Shown in pieces: positions 1 through 6,893 of a stretch of 49,080 nt of DNA. The notes under the pieces were generated by a model, which made no database searches, was not told the origin of the DNA, and was given only the letters and a program-made list of their open reading frames with translations. Position 1 is the stretch's first letter. The number at the start of each line of letters is the position of its first letter. A program made the position numbers and the translations under genes. Origin of the DNA: an uncultured Prevotella sp. (GTDB lineage Bacteria > Bacteroidota > Bacteroidia > Bacteroidales > Bacteroidaceae); the NCBI GenBank assembly GCA_946540105.1, contig CAMNIA010000003.1:1-49080 (forward strand). The letters run 5' to 3'.

Positions 1-288
1 CCACCCTTTCACCAACATGTGCCTATGCTGCTTCATAAAGTATACCTTCTCGTCGGTCTGCCCGTCGCTGAAGTCAACTGTAGGGATGATGCCCAGCCGA
101 GAAGCGAACTTTCCAAAGAGGTACATGGCAACGTTGTGATAGCGCGTGTGAGCAATCTTAAAGTCGGGATATTTGTAGGCAAAGCGCATGGACATCGTGG
201 TGCGTCCATGTTCTCTGCCCCAGGCATAGACATGAGCATACTGAAAGATGTTGTTGGCCATACGGCCCTTGTCGGTAACAAATAGCAT
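1..288 (-). CDS. Partial glycosyltransferase, fucosyltransferase (GT11)-like N-terminus
   Basis: Only the first 96 codons are in the window; the rest lies beyond base 1. The ATG is at 288, and an in-frame stop at 301-303 leaves no longer start. The N-terminus reads MLFVTDKGRMANNIFQYAHV. It resembles the G-R-x-x-N-x-x-F-Q-Y-A signature at the start of alpha-1,2-fucosyltransferase-type enzymes, which use GDP-fucose. The gene follows the GT6 gene on the same strand with a 16-bp gap, so it is probably the last visible member of that operon. A fucosyltransferase beside a GT6 enzyme fits synthesis of a fucosylated, blood-group-like glycan. The family call rests on the N-terminal motif only, so another GDP-sugar transferase family is possible. 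Confidence 0.6.
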   Translation of the reverse strand, partial: MLFVTDKGRMANNIFQYAHVYAWGREHGRTTMSMRFAYKYPDFKIAHTRYHNVAMYLFGKFASRLGIIPTVDFSDGQTDEKVYFMKQHRHMLVKGW

Positions 289-304
289 GTGGCTTAGCGT
301 TTAT

Positions 305-1066
305 TCATGATACTAGTCCTATTTTCCGCAGAAGTTTGCGCAACCATGTGTTGGTGTGCTCGCGTCCTTTGTAGTTACGCAGCCAGCTGCGTCCCAGCAC
401 GTCTTCTTTACGCCGAAGAATAATTTTCGCATTCTGAGGCTCCCGCCAGTTAGCTGGCTTTCCCATGACTCTCGACATTCGTTTGACGCTTTTGCCTACT
501 AAAAAGCGGTTGATGGCTGACTCGTCGTGCCAAATGGGCATGATGCCATTGCGCAAATCCGTGTCGACGATGTCGTCACAGCCTTCTATCAACTGTAAGT
601 AAGGCTTGCATTTCCCACCGTTCAGCGCTCCTGAGAAGTAATAGTCCGTCTCGTCCTCTGCCACACAGCATGCAGATGTTTGCCGTCTTTCATGGCCTAA
701 CATATCAGGTTTCTCAGCCATGCATAAAGCTGAGTAGTCTTCTTCCTGCGGCAGAAACTCGTCGGCCGAAACTGGTCTGACGATTTTTGCATTGGAGTTG
801 AAGAAAAACAGGTAGTCGTTACCTGTAAGGTCGTCCTTGATGCGGCGAAACATCTTGAAGCGGAACAGCGAATTGCAAGGCCACCCCATGTCGTCCTGGT
901 GGTACACCTTGATGCGCTCAGAGCTTTCTATCAGGTTCTCCTGGTCTGTAAAGACATAATAGTGCTTTTCTGCTTCTGGTACCAACAACTCTTCACAACT
1001 CTTGTAGAAGTCTGCCCAGAAACTGACATAACGTCCTATGCCGATATACAAGATTCCTATTTTCAT
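305..1066 (-). CDS. GT6 family glycosyltransferase (ABO histo-blood-group type)
   Basis: The 253-residue protein looks like a bacterial GT6 enzyme; the family transfers Gal or GalNAc in alpha-1,3 linkage. Visible features are YYVFTD (36-41), FFFNSNA (87-93), a Gly-rich LNGG segment and WHDESAINRF. The last matches the WHDES-x-x-N signature of mammalian A/B transferases. Residues N90-S91-N92 sit where mammalian enzymes carry the metal-binding DXD. The NXN form is known from bacterial GT6 members that act without divalent metal. The protein has no N-terminal membrane anchor, as usual for bacterial members. Its ATG overlaps the TGA of the upstream acyltransferase gene (ATGA), indicating translational coupling. 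Donor specificity cannot be read from the sequence. Confidence 0.85.
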   Translation of the reverse strand: MKIGILYIGIGRYVSFWADFYKSCEELLVPEAEKHYYVFTDQENLIESSERIKVYHQDDMGWPCNSLFRFKMFRRIKDDLTGNDYLFFFNSNAKIVRPVSADEFLPQEEDYSALCMAEKPDMLGHERRQTSACCVAEDETDYYFSGALNGGKCKPYLQLIEGCDDIVDTDLRNGIMPIWHDESAINRFLVGKSVKRMSRVMGKPANWREPQNAKIILRRKEDVLGRSWLRNYKGREHTNTWLRKLLRKIGLVS

Positions 1067-1986
1067 AATTTACTTAATATTCGCTTGCGTTCCTCCTCAG
1101 GGTAGAGGGCATTGAATTCTTCTCGTGTACGTTTCCAGCGGTTATGGCTCCACAGCCAAAACTCTGGTGCCCGTTTGATGCTGTCCTCCAACAGTCGATA
1201 ATACTTCTCGGTCATGGCAAACTTCTCCTCTTTCTGGGGTTCACCACTCATTTTCACTACCTTGGCAACATAATAGCCACGACGTGGACGATAGATGTCG
1301 AGGTAGAAGACAGGCGTATTCAAAACATGAGCAATGCGCTCCGCACCTGTGTAGGCTGGCGTGTCGTGGTTGAGGAACCACGGCCAATAGTGCATGCTGC
1401 TATATCCAGGAACCTGGTCGCTGATATACCCCGTAACCGAACGGCGTCCCTCCTTCTCCCAGTTTCGCAGAATGCCAAAAGCCTCTTTCATCTCCAGCGA
1501 CACTGCTCCAAAGCGACTGCGAGAATACAGGAACAATCGGTCCATTGCCTTATTCTCTATAGGGTGATACAATTGGGCTGCAGTAGCCTCTGCTGAAAGA
1601 CTGAGGGGTAGTGAACTCACCCACTCCCAGTTGCAATAATGTCCCAAATAGATTGTAACGCTGCGCCCGTTGCGGAGTTCTTGCTCGACTTGTTCTAAGT
1701 CCTCGAAGCGCATGCGTTTGCGCATCTGCCGTTCGGACATCGAGAACATCTTCACTGTCTCTACGATGTAGTCGCAAAACCAGTGGTAGAAGCGGCGCTC
1801 TATGTTTTGCAGTTCCTTTTCGTCCTTATCAGGAAACGAGGTGGCCAGATTGTGACGCACCACTTTGATACGATAACCTGCCACCCGATAAAGGAAGAAG
1901 TATAGGACGTCAGAAAACACATAATGTACGCACAAGGGCAACAATGACAGTATATACCAAACAGCAAAAACAATGTTATAAGTCAT
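1063..1986 (-). CDS. Lipid A biosynthesis acyltransferase (LpxL/HtrB family)
   Basis: The 307-residue protein has an N-terminal hydrophobic anchor (about 5-35) and the segment LGHYCNWEW. There H116 and E121 form the H-x4-D/E catalytic motif of the LpxL/LpxM acyltransferases. These inner-membrane enzymes add secondary acyl chains to lipid A. The length matches the family. Its start overlaps the stop of the upstream GT2 gene by 4 bp and its stop overlaps the GT6 start by 4 bp, so the three genes are tightly coupled. A glycosyltransferase context is unusual for this enzyme. It could be the main secondary acyltransferase or a paralogue acting on another lipid. Confidence 0.85.
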   Translation of the reverse strand: MTYNIVFAVWYILSLLPLCVHYVFSDVLYFFLYRVAGYRIKVVRHNLATSFPDKDEKELQNIERRFYHWFCDYIVETVKMFSMSERQMRKRMRFEDLEQVEQELRNGRSVTIYLGHYCNWEWVSSLPLSLSAEATAAQLYHPIENKAMDRLFLYSRSRFGAVSLEMKEAFGILRNWEKEGRRSVTGYISDQVPGYSSMHYWPWFLNHDTPAYTGAERIAHVLNTPVFYLDIYRPRRGYYVAKVVKMSGEPQKEEKFAMTEKYYRLLEDSIKRAPEFWLWSHNRWKRTREEFNALYPEEERKRILSKL

Positions 1987-2747
1987 AGCGCACCTCCTCT
2001 TTCTTCTTCATACTTCTTGGCCAAAAAGATAAATTGGTAATAGCCGTCTAGTACGGACTTGATGAAACCTGGCCTGCCGTCGCGGAAGCCGCCCTTCAAG
2101 ACGTAGGTCTTAAAGAACCGAAAGAACGGTCGCCATAACATGGAAAGAGCCCCGTAGTGACGAAGGCGCTTGCGTTCCAGTTCGTTAAGCGTATATTGAT
2201 TGGTTTTACTGACGATATTCTCTACAGAGTCATTAGCCAGATGAACGAACGCTAACTCCTGCCGTTTAGCAGGTATCCTTTCTACCTTGCCGTCAATCTC
2301 AGGCATACTATGAACAAAAGGCGGCCAATGAGTTTTGTCTTTGCGGAAGAAGCGCAAGATATGATCAGGATAATGACAATGCAGGAAACGACCCATGAAA
2401 TAATTCTTGCGTGGAATCCATAGTCCAACGGGACTGTCGGGTTGCTGAATCAGCTTGTAGAGGTAGTCCTTGAGTTCAGGCGTCACCAATTCGTCAGCAT
2501 CCACCACCAATACCCAATCATGCTTAGCTTCATGGATGGCGTATTCACGGGCAGGTTCCACGATGTTGTACTGCTTACGCTCGAAGGTTACAACCTTACA
2601 GCCGTAAGCTCTGGCCATGTCCAGCGTGTTGTCCGTGCTCTCCATGTCGCATATCAAAACTTCGTCAAAGTCTTTTACGGACTTCAGGACAGCCTCTAGA
2701 TGCTTAGCGGCATTATAGGTATTGATGACGACTGAAATTTTGTTCAT
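1983..2747 (-). CDS. GT2 glycosyltransferase, WaaE/KdtX-like (LPS core)
   Basis: The 254-residue soluble protein starts MNKISVVINTYNAAKHLEAV, a typical GT-A family 2 start. It continues with CDMESTDNT (nucleotide binding) and VVDADELV (DXD-type metal site). The middle segment WIPRKNYFMGRF and the HYPDHILRFFRK stretch resemble the WaaE/KdtX group, which adds hexose to the inner LPS core. It is the first gene of the minus-strand operon. A TAAATTTG element sits 5 bp upstream of the ATG, so the leader must be very short. It is coupled by ATGA overlap to the LpxL-type gene, which supports a role in LPS. The acceptor is inferred only. Confidence 0.8.
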   Translation of the reverse strand: MNKISVVINTYNAAKHLEAVLKSVKDFDEVLICDMESTDNTLDMARAYGCKVVTFERKQYNIVEPAREYAIHEAKHDWVLVVDADELVTPELKDYLYKLIQQPDSPVGLWIPRKNYFMGRFLHCHYPDHILRFFRKDKTHWPPFVHSMPEIDGKVERIPAKRQELAFVHLANDSVENIVSKTNQYTLNELERKRLRHYGALSMLWRPFFRFFKTYVLKGGFRDGRPGFIKSVLDGYYQFIFLAKKYEEERGGAL

Positions 2748-2751
2748 GCTG

Positions 2752-2759
2752 CAAATTTA
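2752..2759 (-). promoter_or_regulatory. -7 promoter element for the GT2/LpxL/GT6 operon
   Basis: On the minus strand the octamer reads TAAATTTG, an exact match to the Bacteroidetes TAnnTTTG -7 box. It ends only 5 bp before the ATG at 2747, so transcription would start at or next to the start codon. No clear -33 TTTG is seen. Confidence 0.55.
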
Positions 2760-2803
2760 CGAAATAAATATGAATAATCAGTTGTTAATTACCAATTATT
2801 TCG

Positions 2804-2811
2804 TAATTTTG
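2804..2811 (+). promoter_or_regulatory. -7 promoter element for the GT87-like pair
   Basis: TAATTTTG matches TAnnTTTG exactly. A TTG at 2782-2784 lies 19 bp upstream, the position of the -33 element. The ATG at 2836 is 24 bp downstream. It is arranged divergently from the minus-strand element at 2752. Confidence 0.65.
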
Positions 2812-2835
2812 CAGCAATTTCAAAGAAACAGACGT

Positions 2836-4002
2836 ATGATAGAGAAATGTAAAGCCTTATTAGCCAAGCCTTTTTTCCATGATTTCCGCACGTTGCTGGG
2901 GTTGTGGTTGTTGCTGCCGGTAATCGCGGCTGTCATGAAGTTGCATAGTTGCAACAACTTCCTGATATTCCGCGGCGTCTTCTGGCATGCATGGAAAGGT
3001 ACATCCCTATATGCATTGTATCCTGCCGAGTACCATGATTGCAACCACTATGGGCCTTTCTTCTCGCTGATTATCGAGCCGTTTGCCGTCACACCGTTGT
3101 TCATCGGACTGTTGCTGTGGTGCGTGGCTTTGAGCATGTTTCTTTATCTTGCTATACGTAAGTCGCAGTTCACCCGTTATCAGCAGCTGTTCATCCTGTG
3201 GTTCTGTGCCCACGAGTTGCTGACAGCCCTGTATATGCAACAGTTCAACATCGCTATTGCTGCCATTATATTGTTGTCATACTACTGCATCGAACGGGAG
3301 AAGGACTTCTGGGCAGCGTTCTTTATCATGCTAGGTACGTTTGTCAAACTGTACGGCATCGTAGGACTGGCGTTCTTCTTCTTCTCCAAACATAAGACAA
3401 AGTTTGTTGGTTCGCTGCTCTTTTGGGCCGTTGTGATGCTTGTAGCTCCAATGGTGTTCTTCGGACCTGAGTATATCATCGGTCAATATCAGGAATGGTA
3501 TGCCATCCTAGTGGAGAAGAATGGGGAGAATACAGAGTCTATTGCGCAGAACATCTCATTATTGGGATTGGTACACCGCACAACTGGTTGGCAGTTTAGT
3601 GACCTGTGGCTTATTGTGCCTGGTCTGTTGATGTTCGGTATTCCTTATCTCCGCATCTCACAATACAAGAACACGGCCTTTCGTCAGACCCTGTTAGCCT
3701 CGGTGCTGATGTTTGTGGTGCTGTTCTCCACGGGCAGCGAGTCCAGCGGCTATATCATCCCCTTTGTGGGTATTGTCATTTGGTATACCGCGGCTCCATG
3801 GCAGCGCAACAATTGGGACATTGCCCTCATGGTATTCGCCTTTGTGCTGTCAAGTCTGTCGCCCAGCGACCTCTTCCCTGCCTATATTCGTAAAGAATGG
3901 GTACAGCCCTACGCGCTGAAGGCACTGCCCATCACTTTGATTTGGCTGAAGTTATGTTATGAAATGTACACAAAGGACTATGCAGCAAGTAGAGCAGATT
4001 AA
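2836..4002 (+). CDS. GT87-like integral membrane glycosyltransferase (copy 1)
   Basis: The 388-residue protein is a polytopic membrane protein with roughly eight to ten hydrophobic segments. It looks like a GT-C fold transferase of the GT87/DUF2029 type, which uses polyprenyl-phosphate sugars on the outer face of the inner membrane. The first periplasmic loop holds HDCNHYGPFF; its Asp is a candidate catalytic residue, and the motif is shared with the next gene. I chose the ATG at 2836 (MIEKCKALLAKPFF) because the promoter element at 2804 lies inside the longer frame from 2722. Its 3' end overlaps the start of the paralogue. The sugar and acceptor are unknown. Confidence 0.7.
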   Translation: MIEKCKALLAKPFFHDFRTLLGLWLLLPVIAAVMKLHSCNNFLIFRGVFWHAWKGTSLYALYPAEYHDCNHYGPFFSLIIEPFAVTPLFIGLLLWCVALSMFLYLAIRKSQFTRYQQLFILWFCAHELLTALYMQQFNIAIAAIILLSYYCIEREKDFWAAFFIMLGTFVKLYGIVGLAFFFFSKHKTKFVGSLLFWAVVMLVAPMVFFGPEYIIGQYQEWYAILVEKNGENTESIAQNISLLGLVHRTTGWQFSDLWLIVPGLLMFGIPYLRISQYKNTAFRQTLLASVLMFVVLFSTGSESSGYIIPFVGIVIWYTAAPWQRNNWDIALMVFAFVLSSLSPSDLFPAYIRKEWVQPYALKALPITLIWLKLCYEMYTKDYAASRAD

Positions 4003-5164
4003 GGCATTCTTCAAGAAGCCATTTTGGAGTGACTGGCGTACCATCACCGGATTGTACGTGCTGATACCAATCATTGTCGGAATACTGAAATGGACTAAGG
4101 ACAACGATACTTATCACATCTACAAGTCGGTGTTTTACAACACGCTGGACCAGTTGCCGTTGTATGAGTTTTATCCGTACCTAAAAGGCGACTGCAACCA
4201 CTATGGTCCTGTCTTTGCTTATGTGATAGCTCCGTTTGCGCTACTGCCTGACACGTGGGGCGTACTGCTTTGGGAGTGTTTCCTGGTGGCAACGTTCTAT
4301 ATAGCTGTTCGTTACATGCCTCTGCAACGCTGGCAGAAGGTGTTTATGTTCTGGTTCTGTGCCCACGAGGTGCTAACGCCATTGTTCGTGGAACAGTACG
4401 ACTTGGCTATGGCAGCCAGCTATCTGTTGATGTTTGCCTGCATCGAGAAGAAGCAGCCGGTATGGGCAGCGTTCTTCATCATGCTGAACATCTTCATCAA
4501 GCTCTATGGCGTCATGGGACTTGCCTTCTTCTTCTTTGTGGAGGACAAGAAGAAGTTCATCCTGGCATGTCTGGGGTGGGCGGCATTATTCTTTGTAGCC
4601 CCAATGCTCATCAGCAGTCCAGAGTACGTCGTCCAGCAATACTTTGGTTGGTATGACTCGTTGATAGCAAAGAACGCACAGAACTTAGCCGAGGCTTTCA
4701 ATACCACCAACACGTCGTTGCTGGGTATTCCGCGCAAGATTTCCGGTAATACCGAGTATAGCGACCTGTGGCTGATTATCCCCGGCATCCTGCTGTTCCT
4801 GTCTCCTTATAGGCGTATTGACCAGTATAAGAACGTGGCTTTCCGCTATGCAATGCTTGCCTCGGTAACCATGTTCGTAACGCTCTTCTCCACGGGAACG
4901 GAAAGCTATGGCTATATCGCTCCAATGACGGGCTTTGTAGTTTGGTATACCACTGCTCCTTGGAAACGCAATCGCTGGAATTTGGCGCTGCTGGTGTATG
5001 CCTTCATCTTTACTTCGCTGTGTACCAGCGACGTGTTTTTCCCACGTTTCATCTGGAAACAATTGATAGAACCCTACGCGCTGAAGGCATTGCCGACAAC
5101 TATCGTCTGGTTCTATCTGATGTGGGAGATGAATACGAAGGACTACTCGCCCAGAATCTCCTGA
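3980..5164 (+). CDS. GT87-like integral membrane glycosyltransferase (copy 2)
   Basis: This 394-residue protein is a clear tandem paralogue of the preceding gene. Shared blocks include GDCNHYGPVF, the WFCAHE motif, FIMLNIFIKLYG (FIMLGTFVKLYG in copy 1) and the C-terminal EPYALKALP. It has the same polytopic layout. I chose the ATG at 3980 because alignment of the N-termini places it near the copy 1 start. An ATG at 3959 would add seven residues. Either start lies inside copy 1, so the pair is probably translationally coupled. The 3' end overlaps the convergent GT2 gene by 22 bp. It likely adds a sugar to a lipid-linked glycan; specificity is unknown. Confidence 0.7.
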   Translation: MQQVEQIKAFFKKPFWSDWRTITGLYVLIPIIVGILKWTKDNDTYHIYKSVFYNTLDQLPLYEFYPYLKGDCNHYGPVFAYVIAPFALLPDTWGVLLWECFLVATFYIAVRYMPLQRWQKVFMFWFCAHEVLTPLFVEQYDLAMAASYLLMFACIEKKQPVWAAFFIMLNIFIKLYGVMGLAFFFFVEDKKKFILACLGWAALFFVAPMLISSPEYVVQQYFGWYDSLIAKNAQNLAEAFNTTNTSLLGIPRKISGNTEYSDLWLIIPGILLFLSPYRRIDQYKNVAFRYAMLASVTMFVTLFSTGTESYGYIAPMTGFVVWYTTAPWKRNRWNLALLVYAFIFTSLCTSDVFFPRFIWKQLIEPYALKALPTTIVWFYLMWEMNTKDYSPRIS

Positions 5165-6087
5165 ATGTTATATAGCGGACGGCGCTTGACCTCGTTGTAG
5201 ATTTTTCCGATATACACCCCTGTAACGCCTACACTGATAAGTACAAAACCGCCTACCAGCCAGATACTCAAGATGAGTGAAGACCATCCTGGTACCGCTG
5301 TTCCTGCTATCAGTGCATGAAGCACGTAGATGCCGATGCAGAAGCTGATGAAGAGAAAGGCAAAGCCCAAATAAATGATGCTGTAGAGCGGTTTGACACT
5401 GAACGACGTGATGCCGTCGAGTGCCAAGTTGAGCATTTTGCTTAAGGTGTACTTAGACTGCCCTGCCTGACGTTCTCCTATGACATCGTCGACAGTGGTA
5501 GAAGGCAAGCCAATCATCGGTATCAGCCCACGCAGATAGAGATTGCGCTCCTGATAATTCGCCAACATCTGCAAAGCCCTCTTGCTCATCAGTCTGAAGT
5601 CGGCATGGTTGAAAACACTCTCCACACCCATCGAGGCCTGCAGCTTATAGAACGCCTGCGCCGTCATGCGCTTTAGCAAGGGGTCAGCGGTTCGTGACAC
5701 CTTGACACCATATACGATATCATACCCTTCCTGAAAGTCTTTCACCATCTGGGGTATGCACTCAATGTTGTCTTGCAAGTCGGCATCGATAGTGATGACG
5801 GCATCTGCCCAGTCCTTGGCTGTCATCATGCCAGCCATAATGGCATTCTGATGCCCAACATTATGTGCCAAGTTAATGCCACGCACATGGCAGTTCTCCT
5901 TGTGCAACTCGCTGATGACTTTCCACGTCTTGTCACGACTTCCGTCGTTCACGAAAACCATCATGCTGTCATTGCTGATAAGCCCGTCCTGCTGCATGCG
6001 CTCAAATAATGCCGTAAGCCGTTCAACGGAATGGCGCAACACCTCTTCTTCGTTATAGCAAGGCGATACAGTAGCTAATGTTATCAT
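5143..6087 (-). CDS. Polyprenyl-phosphate glycosyltransferase (GT2, DPM1/GtrB-like)
   Basis: The 314-residue protein has an N-terminal GT-A domain with SPCYNEEEVL, FVNDGSRDKTW and TIDADLQD (the DXD region). Two C-terminal transmembrane segments follow (about 235-260 and 270-295). This is the GtrB/ArnC/DPM1 layout, in which a sugar is moved from a nucleotide donor to undecaprenyl phosphate. Such lipid-linked sugars are donors for GT-C enzymes, and the neighbouring GT87-like pair is a plausible consumer. It lies 14 bp downstream of the deacetylase gene on the same strand, so the two are probably co-transcribed. The sugar transferred is not evident. Confidence 0.85.
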   Translation of the reverse strand: MITLATVSPCYNEEEVLRHSVERLTALFERMQQDGLISNDSMMVFVNDGSRDKTWKVISELHKENCHVRGINLAHNVGHQNAIMAGMMTAKDWADAVITIDADLQDNIECIPQMVKDFQEGYDIVYGVKVSRTADPLLKRMTAQAFYKLQASMGVESVFNHADFRLMSKRALQMLANYQERNLYLRGLIPMIGLPSTTVDDVIGERQAGQSKYTLSKMLNLALDGITSFSVKPLYSIIYLGFAFLFISFCIGIYVLHALIAGTAVPGWSSLILSIWLVGGFVLISVGVTGVYIGKIYNEVKRRPLYNIQEILGE

Positions 6088-6101
6088 AAGGCGTTCTGTT
6101 A

Positions 6102-6881
6102 TTACTGTTTTACTTTATCTACAAACTCATTAAAAGTGATGAACTCATGACCATCCTTCTTCAGCATCTTGATGAGGCTATCAAGGCGTTGCATCATCTG
6201 TCGACCGCTGTGATTCTTAATGATGAAAGGCATCTTGAACTCCGGGTGCTCCTTCAGGTCATAGAACTCCCACGGATGGAAGTAGGTGACGAAGTAGCCG
6301 TCGTGTTTCAACGTACGACGCACAAAGGCATGATAGAGTGACTCCGGCAGGTTGTGCAGGGCAAGCCAGAACAGCGGGAAACGTATCCACGGGGTGACAC
6401 TGGCAGGAATCTGCATCACCCCACCCTTCATAAACCACGTCCGCGGACTCGTCAAGTGCATATAGCGTCCTGGGATGAAGGCAGGATTCAACGACGAGTT
6501 GTAGCGGTAGCCTGCCCGCTCTATCTCTTCGTCGCTGACGGGAAACATACGGGGCTGGCGGTAACCATACACCTGACGGCCTGTCACCCGTTCCACTATC
6601 TGTTTGGAGATAGCGAAGTCGGTTGCCTTGGGCTGCCAGTGATCAACGCCATGACACGCCACCTCATGACCTTCGTCCATGATGCGTTGCATCACCTCGG
6701 GTGCGTTCTCGGCAAAGTTGCCCGTACAGAAGAATGTTGCTTTGACCTGATTTGCCTTCAGCACATCTAAGATACGGTTAGTGCCTTCTACCGACACCTT
6801 CATGCCTTGCTCCAACGTAAAGTCGACCCCGTGTTCGCGAGGTACATCAAACTCTTCTGTGTCAAAACTTAGTAATATCAT
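6102..6881 (-). CDS. Polysaccharide deacetylase (NodB homology, CE4)
   Basis: The 259-residue protein begins MILLSFDTEEFD, the first NodB motif with its Asp pair, and has ATFFCTGNFAE and CHGVDHW, which supplies two metal-binding His residues. The later motif YRQPRMF and FVTYFHPWEF, with the catalytic-His region, are also present. It most resembles the exopolysaccharide-associated deacetylases. There is no signal peptide, so it probably acts in the cytoplasm on a precursor glycan. It sits 12 bp after the large ATP-grasp gene and 14 bp before the polyprenyl-phosphate GT2. The GT2 context suggests removal of an acetyl group from a lipid-linked sugar. Confidence 0.85.
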   Translation of the reverse strand: MILLSFDTEEFDVPREHGVDFTLEQGMKVSVEGTNRILDVLKANQVKATFFCTGNFAENAPEVMQRIMDEGHEVACHGVDHWQPKATDFAISKQIVERVTGRQVYGYRQPRMFPVSDEEIERAGYRYNSSLNPAFIPGRYMHLTSPRTWFMKGGVMQIPASVTPWIRFPLFWLALHNLPESLYHAFVRRTLKHDGYFVTYFHPWEFYDLKEHPEFKMPFIIKNHSGRQMMQRLDSLIKMLKKDGHEFITFNEFVDKVKQ

Positions 6882-6893
6882 CTTTCTGTTATT

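Noticed and set aside
2722..2835. 38-codon N-terminal extension of the first GT87-like gene
   Set aside because: It begins with TTG, runs through two promoter elements, and the paralogue has no such extension.
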